Part shown: one piece after another, positions 1 to 7,018 of the stretch
How the letters are laid out: every line of letters begins with the position of its first letter
Position numbering within the stretch: the stretch's first letter is position 1
Source of the DNA: Chloroflexi bacterium RBG_13_51_52
Lineage (GTDB): Bacteria > Chloroflexota > Dehalococcoidia > Dehalococcoidales > RBG-16-60-22
Length of the DNA: 24,649 nt
Assembly: GCA_001796525.1 (NCBI GenBank)
Contig: MGMT01000091.1
Location: 1 to 24,649 of the forward strand
Direction of reading: 5' to 3'
Notes under the pieces: generated by a model
What the model was told of the DNA's origin: nothing
The model's database searches: none
Seen by the model: the letters and a program-made list of their open reading frames with translations, nothing else
Made by a program: the position numbers and the translations under genes

Positions 1-1033
1 AGGCGTTGGCTGCTTTTACCTTTTCGTAAAGATTATAGTTTTCCTTAATCATTTCCCGGATGGGTAGATTAAAGGGGCACCTCTCCTCGCATTCGCCGCA
101 CTCGGTGCAGTTGGCGGCTTTCGCCATGCCGTCGGGAATGAATGCGCTCTTTAAATACCAGTCAGGCGGCAGTCGTTTAACGAAGGAAGGGAAGGTCATA
201 ACCATCGATATGGGTATTTGTTGTGAGCAGGGCTGGCAGTAATCGCAGCGCCGACAGAACCGCGTGCCCAGCTCCTCTGTCATCCGTTTCATCTCTTTGC
301 GTTCGGCGGCGGTTATCTTATGTGGCTTTTGATAAAAGGATGCAATTTCTTCGATTTCGTGCACCTTTTCAATGCCGGGTATGGTGACAACGTCCGGAAA
401 CTGGAGGAGATATTTGAAAGCGATATTGGCGTTATCCAGCATACCTCCAGCCAGCGGTTTCATTACGATAAATCCCATGTCCTGTTCACGGCACAGGGGT
501 AAAAGTTCTTTGGCGGGTTCGTTGGTGATGAAATTGAAAGGGAACATCATCGTCTCGAAGCGGCCTGTTTTTACCTCGGCTTTGGCGGCTTCCATCTGGT
601 GCGATGTTATGCCGATATGCCTTATCTTCCCGGCTTTTTTCGCTTTTTCGAATACTTTATAAAGCCCGTTTTCAGGGTCGAGGATTCTATCGAGGGTGGC
701 TTGATCATTGATGCCGTGGAACTGGTACAGGTCGATGTAATCGGTGTCCAGTCGTTTAAGGCTAAGGTCTAGGTTTTTCTCGATGATTTCAGGCGTGCCG
801 GGAAAGGTCTTGGTGGCTATATAAACGTCGTGACGCCTCCCCTTTACCGCCTTGCCGATACGCTCCTCGCTGGTGCTGTAACCGTTTGCTGTATCGAAAT
901 AATTTATTCCCAGGTCGAGGCACCTTTTAACTACTTTAACGGCATCATCTTCTGAAAGCCTCTGGATGGGTATTCCGCCGAAGCCCAGCCTGGTTACCAT
1001 CATTCCTGTCTTTCCGAATCTAATCTTTTCCAT
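1..1033 (-). CDS. Aldo/keto reductase with C-terminal 4Fe-4S ferredoxin module (partial, 3' end off the window)
   Basis: This is a NADPH-type aldo/keto reductase barrel fused to an iron-sulfur tail. The start is the ATG at 1031-1033, with GGAAGGA a few bases upstream. The visible 344 codons begin MEKIRFGKTGMMVTRLGFGG. The catalytic tetrad of the superfamily is present: Asp47 and Tyr52 (FDTANGY), Lys75 (IATKTF) and His106 (YQFHGI). Near the C-terminus are two cysteine clusters, FCRRCDYCQPC (about 205-260) and CTECGECEERCP (about 70-115). These match the dicluster ferredoxin tail found in many anaerobe members. The gene has no stop inside the window and continues past base 1. It lies 17 bases downstream of the DUF1893 gene and is probably co-transcribed from the promoter at 1495-1523. 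The substrate cannot be told from sequence; electron transfer from ferredoxin is inferred from the family. Confidence 0.9.
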   Translation of the reverse strand, partial: MEKIRFGKTGMMVTRLGFGGIPIQRLSEDDAVKVVKRCLDLGINYFDTANGYSTSEERIGKAVKGRRHDVYIATKTFPGTPEIIEKNLDLSLKRLDTDYIDLYQFHGINDQATLDRILDPENGLYKVFEKAKKAGKIRHIGITSHQMEAAKAEVKTGRFETMMFPFNFITNEPAKELLPLCREQDMGFIVMKPLAGGMLDNANIAFKYLLQFPDVVTIPGIEKVHEIEEIASFYQKPHKITAAERKEMKRMTEELGTRFCRRCDYCQPCSQQIPISMVMTFPSFVKRLPPDWYLKSAFIPDGMAKAANCTECGECEERCPFNLPIREMIKENYNLYEKVKAANA

Positions 1034-1050
1034 GTTGTTTCCTTCCGGTG

Positions 1051-1467
1051 TTATTTTTTATTGGCTTCAATACGCGTTTTTATTTCCTGATAAAATTCCT
1101 CGGGCTCTTTTCCGATGGATAGTTTTTCCATAGGGCACATACCTTTGCCGTCCGGTCGCTGTATATAGGGGACGATTTCGGTGAGGTGGTATTCGATGCC
1201 GAATTTCTCCAGCGTTTTTATAGCGAGTTCGCTGCCTAGCGGACTATATACCTCGCGGCAGGTTGCCTTTATCGCCAGCAGAGCGGCGGCATTACCCATG
1301 ATTTTATCGAATAAAGTAACCGGCTGCTGCTCCGAGCCGTAATCCGTGATGTACTCTAACAAAGGCAGGAGTTGGTCTTTTTGCGATGAGAAGATGAGCG
1401 TTTCATCTTGATATATCCGCAATGTATCATCGCTGGCTAAAAACGCGCTGAACATGTCTGTGTACAT
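1051..1467 (-). CDS. DUF1893 (TM1506-like) protein
   Basis: A 138-residue soluble protein that I recognise as the DUF1893 family, whose structural prototype is Thermotoga TM1506 with a cytidine-deaminase-like fold. Characteristic stretches are the MGNAAALLAIKA segment (about residues 57-68), then CREVYSPLGSELAIKTLEKF and GKGMCPMEKL near the C-terminus. The two conserved cysteines in these stretches (CREVYSP and MCPME) could bind metal by analogy with deaminases, but the reaction is unknown. The ATG at 1465-1467 is preceded by GGAGTGA at good spacing. The gene heads a two-gene unit with the aldo/keto reductase downstream and has a clear promoter at 1495-1523. Family assignment is by pattern recall, not by search. 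Confidence 0.85.
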   Translation of the reverse strand: MYTDMFSAFLASDDTLRIYQDETLIFSSQKDQLLPLLEYITDYGSEQQPVTLFDKIMGNAAALLAIKATCREVYSPLGSELAIKTLEKFGIEYHLTEIVPYIQRPDGKGMCPMEKLSIGKEPEEFYQEIKTRIEANKK

Positions 1468-1494
1468 CAGTCACTCCAAGGGGAATCTATTTCC

Positions 1495-1523
1495 ATGATA
1501 TCCAGCTAAAAACAAAAAGTCAA
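1495..1523 (-). promoter_or_regulatory. Sigma70-type promoter for DUF1893 - aldo/keto reductase
   Basis: On the minus strand, TTGACT (1523-1518), a 17-base spacer and TATCAT (1500-1495) form a near-consensus promoter. The predicted start point near 1488 gives a leader of about 20 bases that contains the Shine-Dalgarno sequence. Confidence 0.65.
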
Positions 1524-1552
1524 AGGGGAGTACTTTTAATCAAGGAATTTGA

Positions 1553-1581
1553 TTGACAAAGAGGAAATTTTTTTTTATACT
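1553..1581 (+). promoter_or_regulatory. Sigma70-type promoter for the lipoprotein gene
   Basis: TTGACA (1553-1558), a 17-base spacer and TATACT (1576-1581) form an almost perfect housekeeping promoter. The predicted start point near 1588 leaves a leader of about 60 bases before the ATG at 1648. A short inverted repeat, AATCAA/TTGATT (1538-1543 and 1549-1554), overlaps the -35 box. Confidence 0.75.
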
Positions 1582-1637
1582 TAGTGTAATTTTTTGTATG
1601 AGTTACTTAAGTCAAAAAACTATCCTTTTATTTTACT

Positions 1638-1642
1638 GGAGG
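1638..1642 (+). promoter_or_regulatory. Ribosome binding site that sets the lipoprotein start
   Basis: GGAGG sits 5 bases before the ATG at 1648. The longer in-frame ATG at 1594 has no such site and lies only a few bases after the predicted transcription start, so 1648 is chosen. Confidence 0.8.
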
Positions 1643-1647
1643 TAAAG

Positions 1648-2175
1648 ATGAAGCAATACAATATAGTTTTTCAGATGATAACTACTGGATTACTTGTTAT
1701 TTTACTACTCTTTACCGGATGCAACACGGCTACAATATCTGCACCACAAGGCACGGTTGAAACATCCGCGCCACCAGTTGAAACATCCACGCCACCATTG
1801 TTAATAATAGCCACTCCGCAACCTCCAATAAAAATTATAGATTCCTTTGTAGCAACCGGTGATTCTGCAAATGATACTAAGATTTTACCTGCTGTGTTTC
1901 CTTCTGGGATTAAGGAATTGTATTTAGTTATAATATTTGAAGATACAGTACCTGATGGTACTAGAATAAAAGCAAATGTTTCATTGAATAATCAAACTAT
2001 TGAGTTATCATCTAATGGTATAATTTCTACCATAGAAGATTTTATAGAAAACACTATGAGAATCAACATCATAATAAAACCTGAAAGTGATAAATTTTAT
2101 GACGGTTCATACCAGGCAATAATCAAAATTAACGATACACCAACGATACAACTGAATTGGATGATTAAGACTTAA
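1648..2175 (+). CDS. Small AT-rich lipoprotein, function unknown
   Basis: A 175-residue predicted lipoprotein with a lysine-containing start (MKQYN), a hydrophobic stretch (GLLVILLLF) and a lipobox ending in FTGC, so it should be lipid-anchored outside the membrane. After the lipid cysteine comes a Ser/Thr/Pro-rich spacer with a short repeat (VETSAPP, VETSTPP). Then follows a roughly 110-residue beta-rich domain resembling an Ig-like or bacterial interaction domain, with alternating hydrophobic strands such as KELYLVIIFED and YQAIIKIND. I cannot name the family. Base composition is far more AT-rich than the neighbours (15 G+C in the 60 bases 1981-2040), which suggests recent acquisition or relaxed selection. 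It is a single-gene unit with its own strong promoter. Confidence 0.8.
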   Translation: MKQYNIVFQMITTGLLVILLLFTGCNTATISAPQGTVETSAPPVETSTPPLLIIATPQPPIKIIDSFVATGDSANDTKILPAVFPSGIKELYLVIIFEDTVPDGTRIKANVSLNNQTIELSSNGIISTIEDFIENTMRINIIIKPESDKFYDGSYQAIIKINDTPTIQLNWMIKT

Positions 2176-2240
2176 TTCAAGTACTGCCAATATTATAAAT
2201 AATCTATTAAGTTTTTCGGACAGTTTTTTATGTTTTGGAA

Positions 2241-2259
2241 AGAGGGTTACGAACCCTCT
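2241..2259. terminator. Hairpin between convergent genes, possible bidirectional terminator
   Basis: AGAGGGTT (2241-2248) and AACCCTCT (2252-2259) form a perfect 8-bp stem with a three-base loop. It lies in the 112-base gap between the stop codons of the lipoprotein and flavoprotein genes. The T-tract is short on either side, so termination strength is uncertain. Confidence 0.5.
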
Positions 2260-2287
2260 CTACCTGGCCTTATTTTGTTAACGATTA

Positions 2288-3976
2288 TTATGGCTTCCAT
2301 CTGTAATTCTCCACCGGCACGGGCAGGGTGGCTAGCAGGGGAGCGCCGTCTCTCTGCTCTATCGTTATCCACTTAAACCAGTTTTTATCGTCTCTTTGCG
2401 GAAAGTCTTCACGGAAATGCCCGGCCCGGCTTTCCTCTCGCATTAGAGCTGCGCTATACGTGAATTCGGCAGCTATTACCATGCTATCCGCCGAATGATA
2501 GCGCGCCAGGTCATGGAAATCACGAGGCTGAACGCGACTCAACTTGTTTCGTGCGTCTTGTACGATTCCCAGCGCTTCTTTCATCCTGCTTGCCTCGCGC
2601 TGGCGGTTGTACTTCATGGGGACTACCGCCTCATGGACTCTATAAGCGACTTCAGCAGCATCAACATCGCCCTTGTGTTTCATGGGATTCAATACTCTGT
2701 CAATCATGCCTTTTGCCTGTTCAACATTGATATCAAGTCGACTATTTTCACCGGCATATTTGGCGGCGTTTTCTCCCGCCACGAACCCGGTCACTGCTGC
2801 GGACTGCACGCCTAGGCCTCCCTGTCCGCCTCCGCCGCCTGACCAGCTGTTGCTGGAAGCGCTGCCGGCGGCGTAAAGTCCGTCCAGTGTCGTCTTGCCG
2901 TTGATATCAATGCGTAGCCCCCCGCCTCCGTAAAGATACCTGGCCCACATCTCCATTCTCTCTTTAGACGGGTTTATGCCTGCCTTCTCTCGAAGCAGTT
3001 TCATCGTGTCGTTAGCCATCAGTTGTGTCAGCCCTTCAACACGGTCTTCCGCCAGTCCGGCAACCTCAGCATCAGACAGTCCCATCAGGTTTAAATATAT
3101 AGGGCCGAGACCGGCTTTGACTTCTTTCTGCATGGCATCGATAACACGTGGGTCGAAGGTATAGACCGAGTGCTTGCCCACCATCAGCTCCGGATAATGT
3201 TTGCCCATGATTTTCTCGCCGCGGGCATTCTCCAGGTACAGGTAAAAATGTATCCCCATGAGTTCTTTGCCGAGGGTCTTGATGCCCCAGACGTAGCTGC
3301 TGCCGAATTCGGCGTTGACCAGCTGTGCCCCGGCGCGGTAGCCCATTGCCGGTCCCTCGCCAAGAACGGAGCTATAGGTTTTCTCATGCATATATCCGCA
3401 ATTGCCGGTTGCAATAATGACTGCTTTGGCATTAAAGAGGTAGGTCTTGCCGTCCACCAGCCCCAGGCCGACAGCCCCGACAACCCGCCCGTCGTTTTTC
3501 AAGAGGTCGATGGCGTAAATCTTGTCCATCATTTTCACGCCCCTCGCCTTGGCCGTCTTTTTCAAAGCTACCAGCGACTTCGGTGCGTCGAAGAGGGTGA
3601 CGTAGATGTTCGGTCCCCAGTTGAGGATATTGATATCCCCTTTATTTTTCAAGAAAGTCAGTCCCATCGCGGCTAAATCCATGGTAGATTTATGCATATA
3701 ATTGCCGAAAGCGAAAGTCCAGTCCTGGTTATTAAAAAAATTGCTTTGCCGGGTGACGTTTTCCGCCCATTTTTTCGCGTATTCCGGGTAAACGTAAGCC
3801 AGGATGCCCCCGCCGATGGGTACCTGCCCGTTCCAGCCGATACCGCATTTATCTATCAACAATACATCAACGTTACTTTCCTTGGCTTTAAGCGCGGCGC
3901 ACATTCCCGCCCCTCCCGCGCCCAGCACCAGTACATCGGATTTAATCACAGTCCCTAGTTTATCTGTATTATTCAT
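2288..3976 (-). CDS. FAD-binding fumarate reductase / AprA-family flavoprotein
   Basis: A 562-residue soluble flavoprotein of the succinate dehydrogenase/fumarate reductase/APS reductase alpha superfamily. The N-terminal dinucleotide-binding motif VLVLGAGGAGM is at residues 16-25, and IDKCGIGWNG follows. The FAD-return motif TTLDGLYAAGSAS (362-374) runs into a glycine-rich stretch (380-389). The C-terminal helical domain ends in ESRAGHFREDFPQRDDKNW (515-533), close to the SdhA/FrdA signature. The HPT motif near the dicarboxylate site of true fumarate reductases is absent; the matching region reads NAEFGSSYVWGIKTL. The partner is the two-cluster ferredoxin just upstream, an arrangement like AprA/AprB. 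The start at 3976 has GGAG at 3983-3986; the ATG four codons further upstream has no such site. The real substrate is unknown. Confidence 0.85.
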   Translation of the reverse strand: MNNTDKLGTVIKSDVLVLGAGGAGMCAALKAKESNVDVLLIDKCGIGWNGQVPIGGGILAYVYPEYAKKWAENVTRQSNFFNNQDWTFAFGNYMHKSTMDLAAMGLTFLKNKGDINILNWGPNIYVTLFDAPKSLVALKKTAKARGVKMMDKIYAIDLLKNDGRVVGAVGLGLVDGKTYLFNAKAVIIATGNCGYMHEKTYSSVLGEGPAMGYRAGAQLVNAEFGSSYVWGIKTLGKELMGIHFYLYLENARGEKIMGKHYPELMVGKHSVYTFDPRVIDAMQKEVKAGLGPIYLNLMGLSDAEVAGLAEDRVEGLTQLMANDTMKLLREKAGINPSKERMEMWARYLYGGGGLRIDINGKTTLDGLYAAGSASSNSWSGGGGGQGGLGVQSAAVTGFVAGENAAKYAGENSRLDINVEQAKGMIDRVLNPMKHKGDVDAAEVAYRVHEAVVPMKYNRQREASRMKEALGIVQDARNKLSRVQPRDFHDLARYHSADSMVIAAEFTYSAALMREESRAGHFREDFPQRDDKNWFKWITIEQRDGAPLLATLPVPVENYRWKP

Positions 3977-3982
3977 AAGAAT

Positions 3983-3986
3983 CTCC
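3983..3986 (-). promoter_or_regulatory. Ribosome binding site that sets the flavoprotein start
   Basis: Read on the minus strand, GGAG lies 6 bases before the ATG at 3974-3976. The ATG at 3986-3988 overlaps this site and has no purine-rich site of its own. Confidence 0.65.
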
Positions 3987-4006
3987 ATTCAAACGGTTTG
4001 TAACTT

Positions 4007-4055
4007 GGATATCGATATTTGATATTTGTTTGGAATTTGTATCTTGTATCTTGAT
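4007..4055. repeat. Heptamer-periodic low-complexity spacer
   Basis: The spacer between the ferredoxin and flavoprotein genes reads as seven consecutive 7-base units. Two units are exact tandem doublets: GATATTT twice (4014-4027) and TGTATCT twice (4038-4051). The minus (coding) strand is rich in A and C and almost free of G, so the transcript here should be unstructured. Confidence 0.6.
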
Positions 4056-4066
4056 TATTCATCCCC

Positions 4067-4288
4067 CTAGTACGGCGAGACCAGTTCGCCTCTCCCCCGT
4101 TCCGGCGAGACATCGAAGCAGCCCTGCGGGCAGAATGATTCGCACCCCCAGCAGGCAACGCAGTCTTTAGGGTACTGTATTACCGCCTTTTTAGCAGCTG
4201 TGTCTATTCGCAGCACGTCCATCGGACAGCACGCGACACAGATGCCGCAGCCGTTGCATTTTTTCCGGTCGTAATTCCTGATTGCCAT
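4067..4288 (-). CDS. Two-cluster 4Fe-4S ferredoxin, AprB-like partner of the flavoprotein
   Basis: A 73-residue protein that is almost entirely a bacterial ferredoxin fold. The first cluster motif is CNGCGICVACCP (residues 11-22) and the second is CVACWGCESFCP, each in the CxxCxxCxxxCP pattern. The CWGCESFCP form is close to the second cluster of APS reductase beta subunits, but the long C-terminal tail of AprB is missing. GGAGG lies about 11 bases before the ATG. The gene leads a two-gene transcript with the flavoprotein 90 bases downstream and has an extended -10 promoter at 4319-4327. It probably passes electrons between a cellular carrier and the FAD of its partner; this is inferred from pairing. 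Confidence 0.88.
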   Translation of the reverse strand: MAIRNYDRKKCNGCGICVACCPMDVLRIDTAAKKAVIQYPKDCVACWGCESFCPQGCFDVSPERGRGELVSPY

Positions 4289-4318
4289 TCTTCTTTACTC
4301 CTCCAAACACTTTGCCTG

Positions 4319-4327
4319 ATTATAACA
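4319..4327 (-). promoter_or_regulatory. Extended -10 promoter for ferredoxin - flavoprotein
   Basis: On the minus strand TGTTATAAT (4327-4319) is a full extended -10 element about 30 bases before the ferredoxin start. No good -35 box is visible, as is usual for extended -10 promoters. Confidence 0.6.
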
Positions 4328-4413
4328 TTTTTTCTTAATTTACACATAAGCAAAGACATATATTTAGCAATGATTTCCTACATTCAAAACTATCCTTTCA
4401 CCATCCTATTCGT

Positions 4414-4419
4414 TATAAT
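4414..4419 (+). promoter_or_regulatory. Candidate -10 box for the ECF sigma gene
   Basis: TATAAT at 4414-4419 is an exact consensus -10 in the gap between divergent genes. No convincing -35 is seen. A start point near 4426 would lie downstream of the ATG at 4422, which supports the later GTG start of the sigma gene. Confidence 0.5.
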
Positions 4420-4473
4420 ATATGCACGGGGTAACACCCAAATTTTTAGCCCCGGTATATCGGGGTATTAGAC

Positions 4474-4478
4474 GGGAG
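4474..4478 (+). promoter_or_regulatory. Ribosome binding site that sets the ECF sigma start
   Basis: GGGAG lies 6 bases before the in-frame GTG at 4485. The upstream ATG at 4422 has no site and sits only a few bases past the -10 box. Confidence 0.75.
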
Positions 4479-4484
4479 TTTCCG

Positions 4485-5024
4485 GTGCAGGATGAGCAAA
4501 GTCTTATCCGTCGCGCCCAGCAGCGCGACCAGGTGGCTTTAACTCAATTATATGAAGAGAACTTCGATAGGATTTATCGCTATATAGTTCTCAAAATAGG
4601 CGACCGGACGGAGGCAGAGGATATGACTCAACAGGTCTTTCTGAATGCTCTTCAGTCCATTTCTTCTTACAAATTTAAGGGCATGCCTTTTTCTTCCTGG
4701 CTGTATCGTATCGCTCATAATCAGGTGGTTGATTACTACAGGAAGAAATCGAAGCACGCTACGGTACCCCTTGATGAATCGCTGCCGATACCGGCAACTG
4801 ACGGCGACCCAGAACATCTGGCGGAAAGGAAATTGGAGATTAACGAAGTAGTCATAGCGACCAGGAAATTAACTGCGGCGCAGCAGGAGGTTATTTCTCT
4901 AAGATTTGCCGGCGAGCTATCCATCGCCGAGGTTGCCGGGGTAATGGGGAGAAGTGAAGGAGCTATAAAAGCTTTACAGCATAGTGCCATAGTCGCCCTG
5001 CGTAAAGTGCTGGCGACGGAGTAA
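4485..5024 (+). CDS. ECF-type RNA polymerase sigma factor
   Basis: A 179-residue extracytoplasmic-function sigma factor that would direct RNA polymerase to a stress or envelope regulon. Region 2 runs from the start (QDEQSLIRRAQQRD) through the conserved DxxQQVFLNAL-like segment EDMTQQVFLNALQ and the -10 reading helix FSSWLYRIAHNQVVDYYRKK. Region 4 is LTAAQQEVISLRFAGELSIA followed by the helix-turn-helix EVAGVMGRSEGAIKALQHSA. Length is normal for the family. I choose the GTG at 4485 because of its Shine-Dalgarno site and because homologues usually begin at this DEQ segment. The next gene begins 5 bases after the stop, and its Shine-Dalgarno overlaps the last codons here, so the two are translationally coupled. 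Confidence 0.92.
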   Translation: MQDEQSLIRRAQQRDQVALTQLYEENFDRIYRYIVLKIGDRTEAEDMTQQVFLNALQSISSYKFKGMPFSSWLYRIAHNQVVDYYRKKSKHATVPLDESLPIPATDGDPEHLAERKLEINEVVIATRKLTAAQQEVISLRFAGELSIAEVAGVMGRSEGAIKALQHSAIVALRKVLATE

Positions 5025-5029
5025 TAATC

Positions 5030-5983
5030 ATGGGTAAATCAAAGGAATTTGAAAACATACTGGACGAGTGTCTCGACCGGCTGATGAAGGGAGAGGATAT
5101 TAAGTCGTGCCTGGCGGGGTATCCTGAACATGCCGCCGAGCTTGAGCCGCTATTGAAGACGGCGCTTAAAGCCAGGATAGCCGCGGCAGTGAAACCGCGC
5201 CCTGAATTCCGGCAGCGGGCCGGCTATGAATTCCAGAAGGCAATCAGTGAAATGCCGTCCAAAACTCCCCGGAGTCATTTCCGATGGCAGTTGCGCTGGG
5301 TTGTTCCGGTAGCTGTTGTGCTGGTGCTTTTATCCGGCGGCGCCGGCACGGTAGCCGCCGCAACTAATAGCCTGCCGGATAGCCCTCTGTATCAGGTAAA
5401 GCTGGCTACGGAGTCGGTACAGCTGGCGTTTACCTTTTCGGAACAGGGCAAAGCGGAACTCTATGCCAGGTTTGTCGATTATCGTGTTGAAGAAATCGTC
5501 AAAATGGCAGAAGAAGGGAAGCTGGAGCAGGTCGAGCAGGCAACCGAACGTATGAGCAGCCAGTTGTTAGCCATGGCAGACCTGCAATTTTACGGTGAAA
5601 GTAACGCTGAGGAAGCTGATATGTTCGCTCTCCAGGCGCCGCAAACTCAAGAGAAGACAACTCCCACGACCACTGCGCCTACCACAACGGCTGTACCTGC
5701 ACCGACGATTACAGTGACTATGCCCGCTCCAACTACTACTATACCTCCACCGGTAGTAGTAACTTCACCACCGCCGGATAGAGCCGGTGCTGCCGCTGAA
5801 GATACCGGCGCGCTTTCCGATATAGATAAATTAAAGCAGCTGTTGAGAGAAAGATACGAGCAAAATTTGCAAATCTTGAGAGAGCAGTTAGAAAAAGCGC
5901 CGGAAGCGCTTAAGCCTGCTTTGCTAAAGGCAATTGAGGTACTTGAACAAGGTTACGAACTGGCTATTGCTAATCTGGAATAA
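5030..5983 (+). CDS. DUF5667 membrane protein, probable anti-sigma partner
   Basis: A 317-residue single-pass membrane protein. Residues 1-85 are cytoplasmic and contain the LDECLDRLMKGEDIKSCLAG segment and the PEHAAELEPLL motif often seen at the N-terminus of proteins encoded next to Chloroflexota ECF sigma factors. One membrane segment covers about 90-110. Outside follows the DUF5667 domain (about 113-190, starting NSLPDSPLYQVKLATESVQL), a Thr/Pro-rich linker (206-250) and a C-terminal charged helix (263-317). GGAG at 5018-5021 precedes the ATG. Its position directly behind the sigma gene and its membrane topology suggest that it holds or modulates the sigma factor in response to an envelope signal. 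No classic zinc anti-sigma motif is visible, so the anti-sigma role is inference. Confidence 0.85.
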   Translation: MGKSKEFENILDECLDRLMKGEDIKSCLAGYPEHAAELEPLLKTALKARIAAAVKPRPEFRQRAGYEFQKAISEMPSKTPRSHFRWQLRWVVPVAVVLVLLSGGAGTVAAATNSLPDSPLYQVKLATESVQLAFTFSEQGKAELYARFVDYRVEEIVKMAEEGKLEQVEQATERMSSQLLAMADLQFYGESNAEEADMFALQAPQTQEKTTPTTTAPTTTAVPAPTITVTMPAPTTTIPPPVVVTSPPPDRAGAAAEDTGALSDIDKLKQLLRERYEQNLQILREQLEKAPEALKPALLKAIEVLEQGYELAIANLE

Positions 5984-6086
5984 ATTATCAAGGTCGATTT
6001 CTGCATCATTGCTCTTCATCTTCTCCCTTTTGTGACATAAATTACATCCCAAATAATGTCGCCATGTTACTCTTTACTTGTGTTCG

Positions 6087-6116
6087 TTGACGAATAAGTT
6101 GTATAAAAGTTATGTT
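6087..6116 (+). promoter_or_regulatory. Weak candidate promoter for the SIMPL lipoprotein
   Basis: TTGACG (6087-6092), an 18-base spacer and TATGTT (6111-6116) make a modest promoter about 65 bases before the start. The 198-base gap 5984-6181 holds no other recognisable element. An ECF-type promoter read by the upstream sigma factor cannot be excluded. Confidence 0.35.
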
Positions 6117-6181
6117 TGTTGCTAACCTGGCGATTAAAATAACGTTATATATAGGTGGAAGGAAAAAACAGGAGGTTAAAA

Positions 6182-6949
6182 ATGAAAAAAATCTGGTTGG
6201 TAGTAATAGGCCTGGTGATGGTTATCGGTGTTGTGGCTCTAGCAGGCTGTAGCGCGGAAGGTACCCCTTTAAACGGAGGGACGATTAAGGTTGACCTGAA
6301 CAGTCAGCAAAATGGCATCTGGGTTAGCGGCGAAGGTAAGGTGACCGCCGTCCCTGATGTAGCTATTATCAATCTGGGCATCGAAGCCCAGGAAACTGAT
6401 GTAGCTACTGCCCAGGCAGAGGCTTCCGAGGCGATGGACAAGGTTACCCAAGCTTTGAAAGATCAGGGCATCGCTGAAGAGGACATTCAGACCGTATACT
6501 TCAATATCTCCCAGGTGACGCGGTGGGACAACGATAAGCAAACGGAAATAGTGACCGGCTATCGTGTAACGAATACCGTCAGCGTCAAGGTGCGGGAGGT
6601 TGAAAAAGCCGGCGAAGTCATCGATGCCGTTGTTACCGTGGGCGGGAACATGATTCGCGTCAGCGGTATCAGTTTCACGGTGGATGACCCGTCTCCCTAC
6701 TACGAGCAGGCACGCAAACTGGCAATAACCTATGCCAAGAAAAAGGCAGACCAGATGGCTGCAGAGACCGGCATCGAATTGGGTAAAATCACCTATATCA
6801 CCGAGAGCAGCTATACGTCCAGCTCTCTCTACCGCAACTATGCTATGGAAGATGTAGCGATACCGGCACCTATAATTACTACTCCCGTCAGTGTCGGTCA
6901 GTTGGACATAACCACTACGGTACAGATAGCTTATGCTATCGCGGACTAA
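6182..6949 (+). CDS. SIMPL-domain (DUF541, YggE-like) lipoprotein
   Basis: A 255-residue exported protein. The start at 6182 follows AGGAGG closely and gives a textbook lipoprotein signal (MKKIWLVVIGLVMVIGVVAL, then AGC, with Cys23 as the lipidated residue). The mature part is one SIMPL domain: it opens with GIWVSGEGKVTAVPDVAIIN, contains MDKVTQALKDQGIAEEDIQT, and has the ARKLAITYAKKKADQMAAE helix that typifies the family. SIMPL proteins are periplasmic or surface proteins linked to oxidative and envelope stress, with no known enzymatic activity. It sits just downstream of the ECF sigma/DUF5667 pair and may belong to its regulon. Expression ends at the strong terminator 6985-7018. Confidence 0.9.
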   Translation: MKKIWLVVIGLVMVIGVVALAGCSAEGTPLNGGTIKVDLNSQQNGIWVSGEGKVTAVPDVAIINLGIEAQETDVATAQAEASEAMDKVTQALKDQGIAEEDIQTVYFNISQVTRWDNDKQTEIVTGYRVTNTVSVKVREVEKAGEVIDAVVTVGGNMIRVSGISFTVDDPSPYYEQARKLAITYAKKKADQMAAETGIELGKITYITESSYTSSSLYRNYAMEDVAIPAPIITTPVSVGQLDITTTVQIAYAIAD

Positions 6950-6984
6950 TGAAAAAGAAACATTAGATAATATCAGATATGTGG

Positions 6985-7018
6985 GGAGCCCTGATAGATC
7001 AGGGCTCCTTTTCTTTTT
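6985..7018 (+). terminator. Strong intrinsic terminator after the SIMPL gene
   Basis: GGAGCCCTGA (6985-6994) and TCAGGGCTCC (6999-7008) form a perfect 10-bp GC-rich stem with a four-base loop, followed by TTTTCTTTTT (7009-7018). The T-run touches the stop codon of the convergent queH gene. There is no T-tract on the other side, so it works for the plus strand only. Confidence 0.9.

Noticed and set aside
3170..3676. A 168-codon open frame on the plus strand
   Set aside because: It lies entirely antisense to the well-supported flavoprotein gene, has no Shine-Dalgarno and shows no family features.
4422..4484. The longer ATG start for the ECF sigma factor
   Set aside because: The ATG lies 2 bases after the -10 box and lacks a Shine-Dalgarno; the GTG at 4485 has one and matches the usual start of homologues.
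5984..6181. Possible small RNA or riboswitch in the gap before the SIMPL gene
   Set aside because: No stable stem or known riboswitch core was evident; only a weak promoter is supportable.
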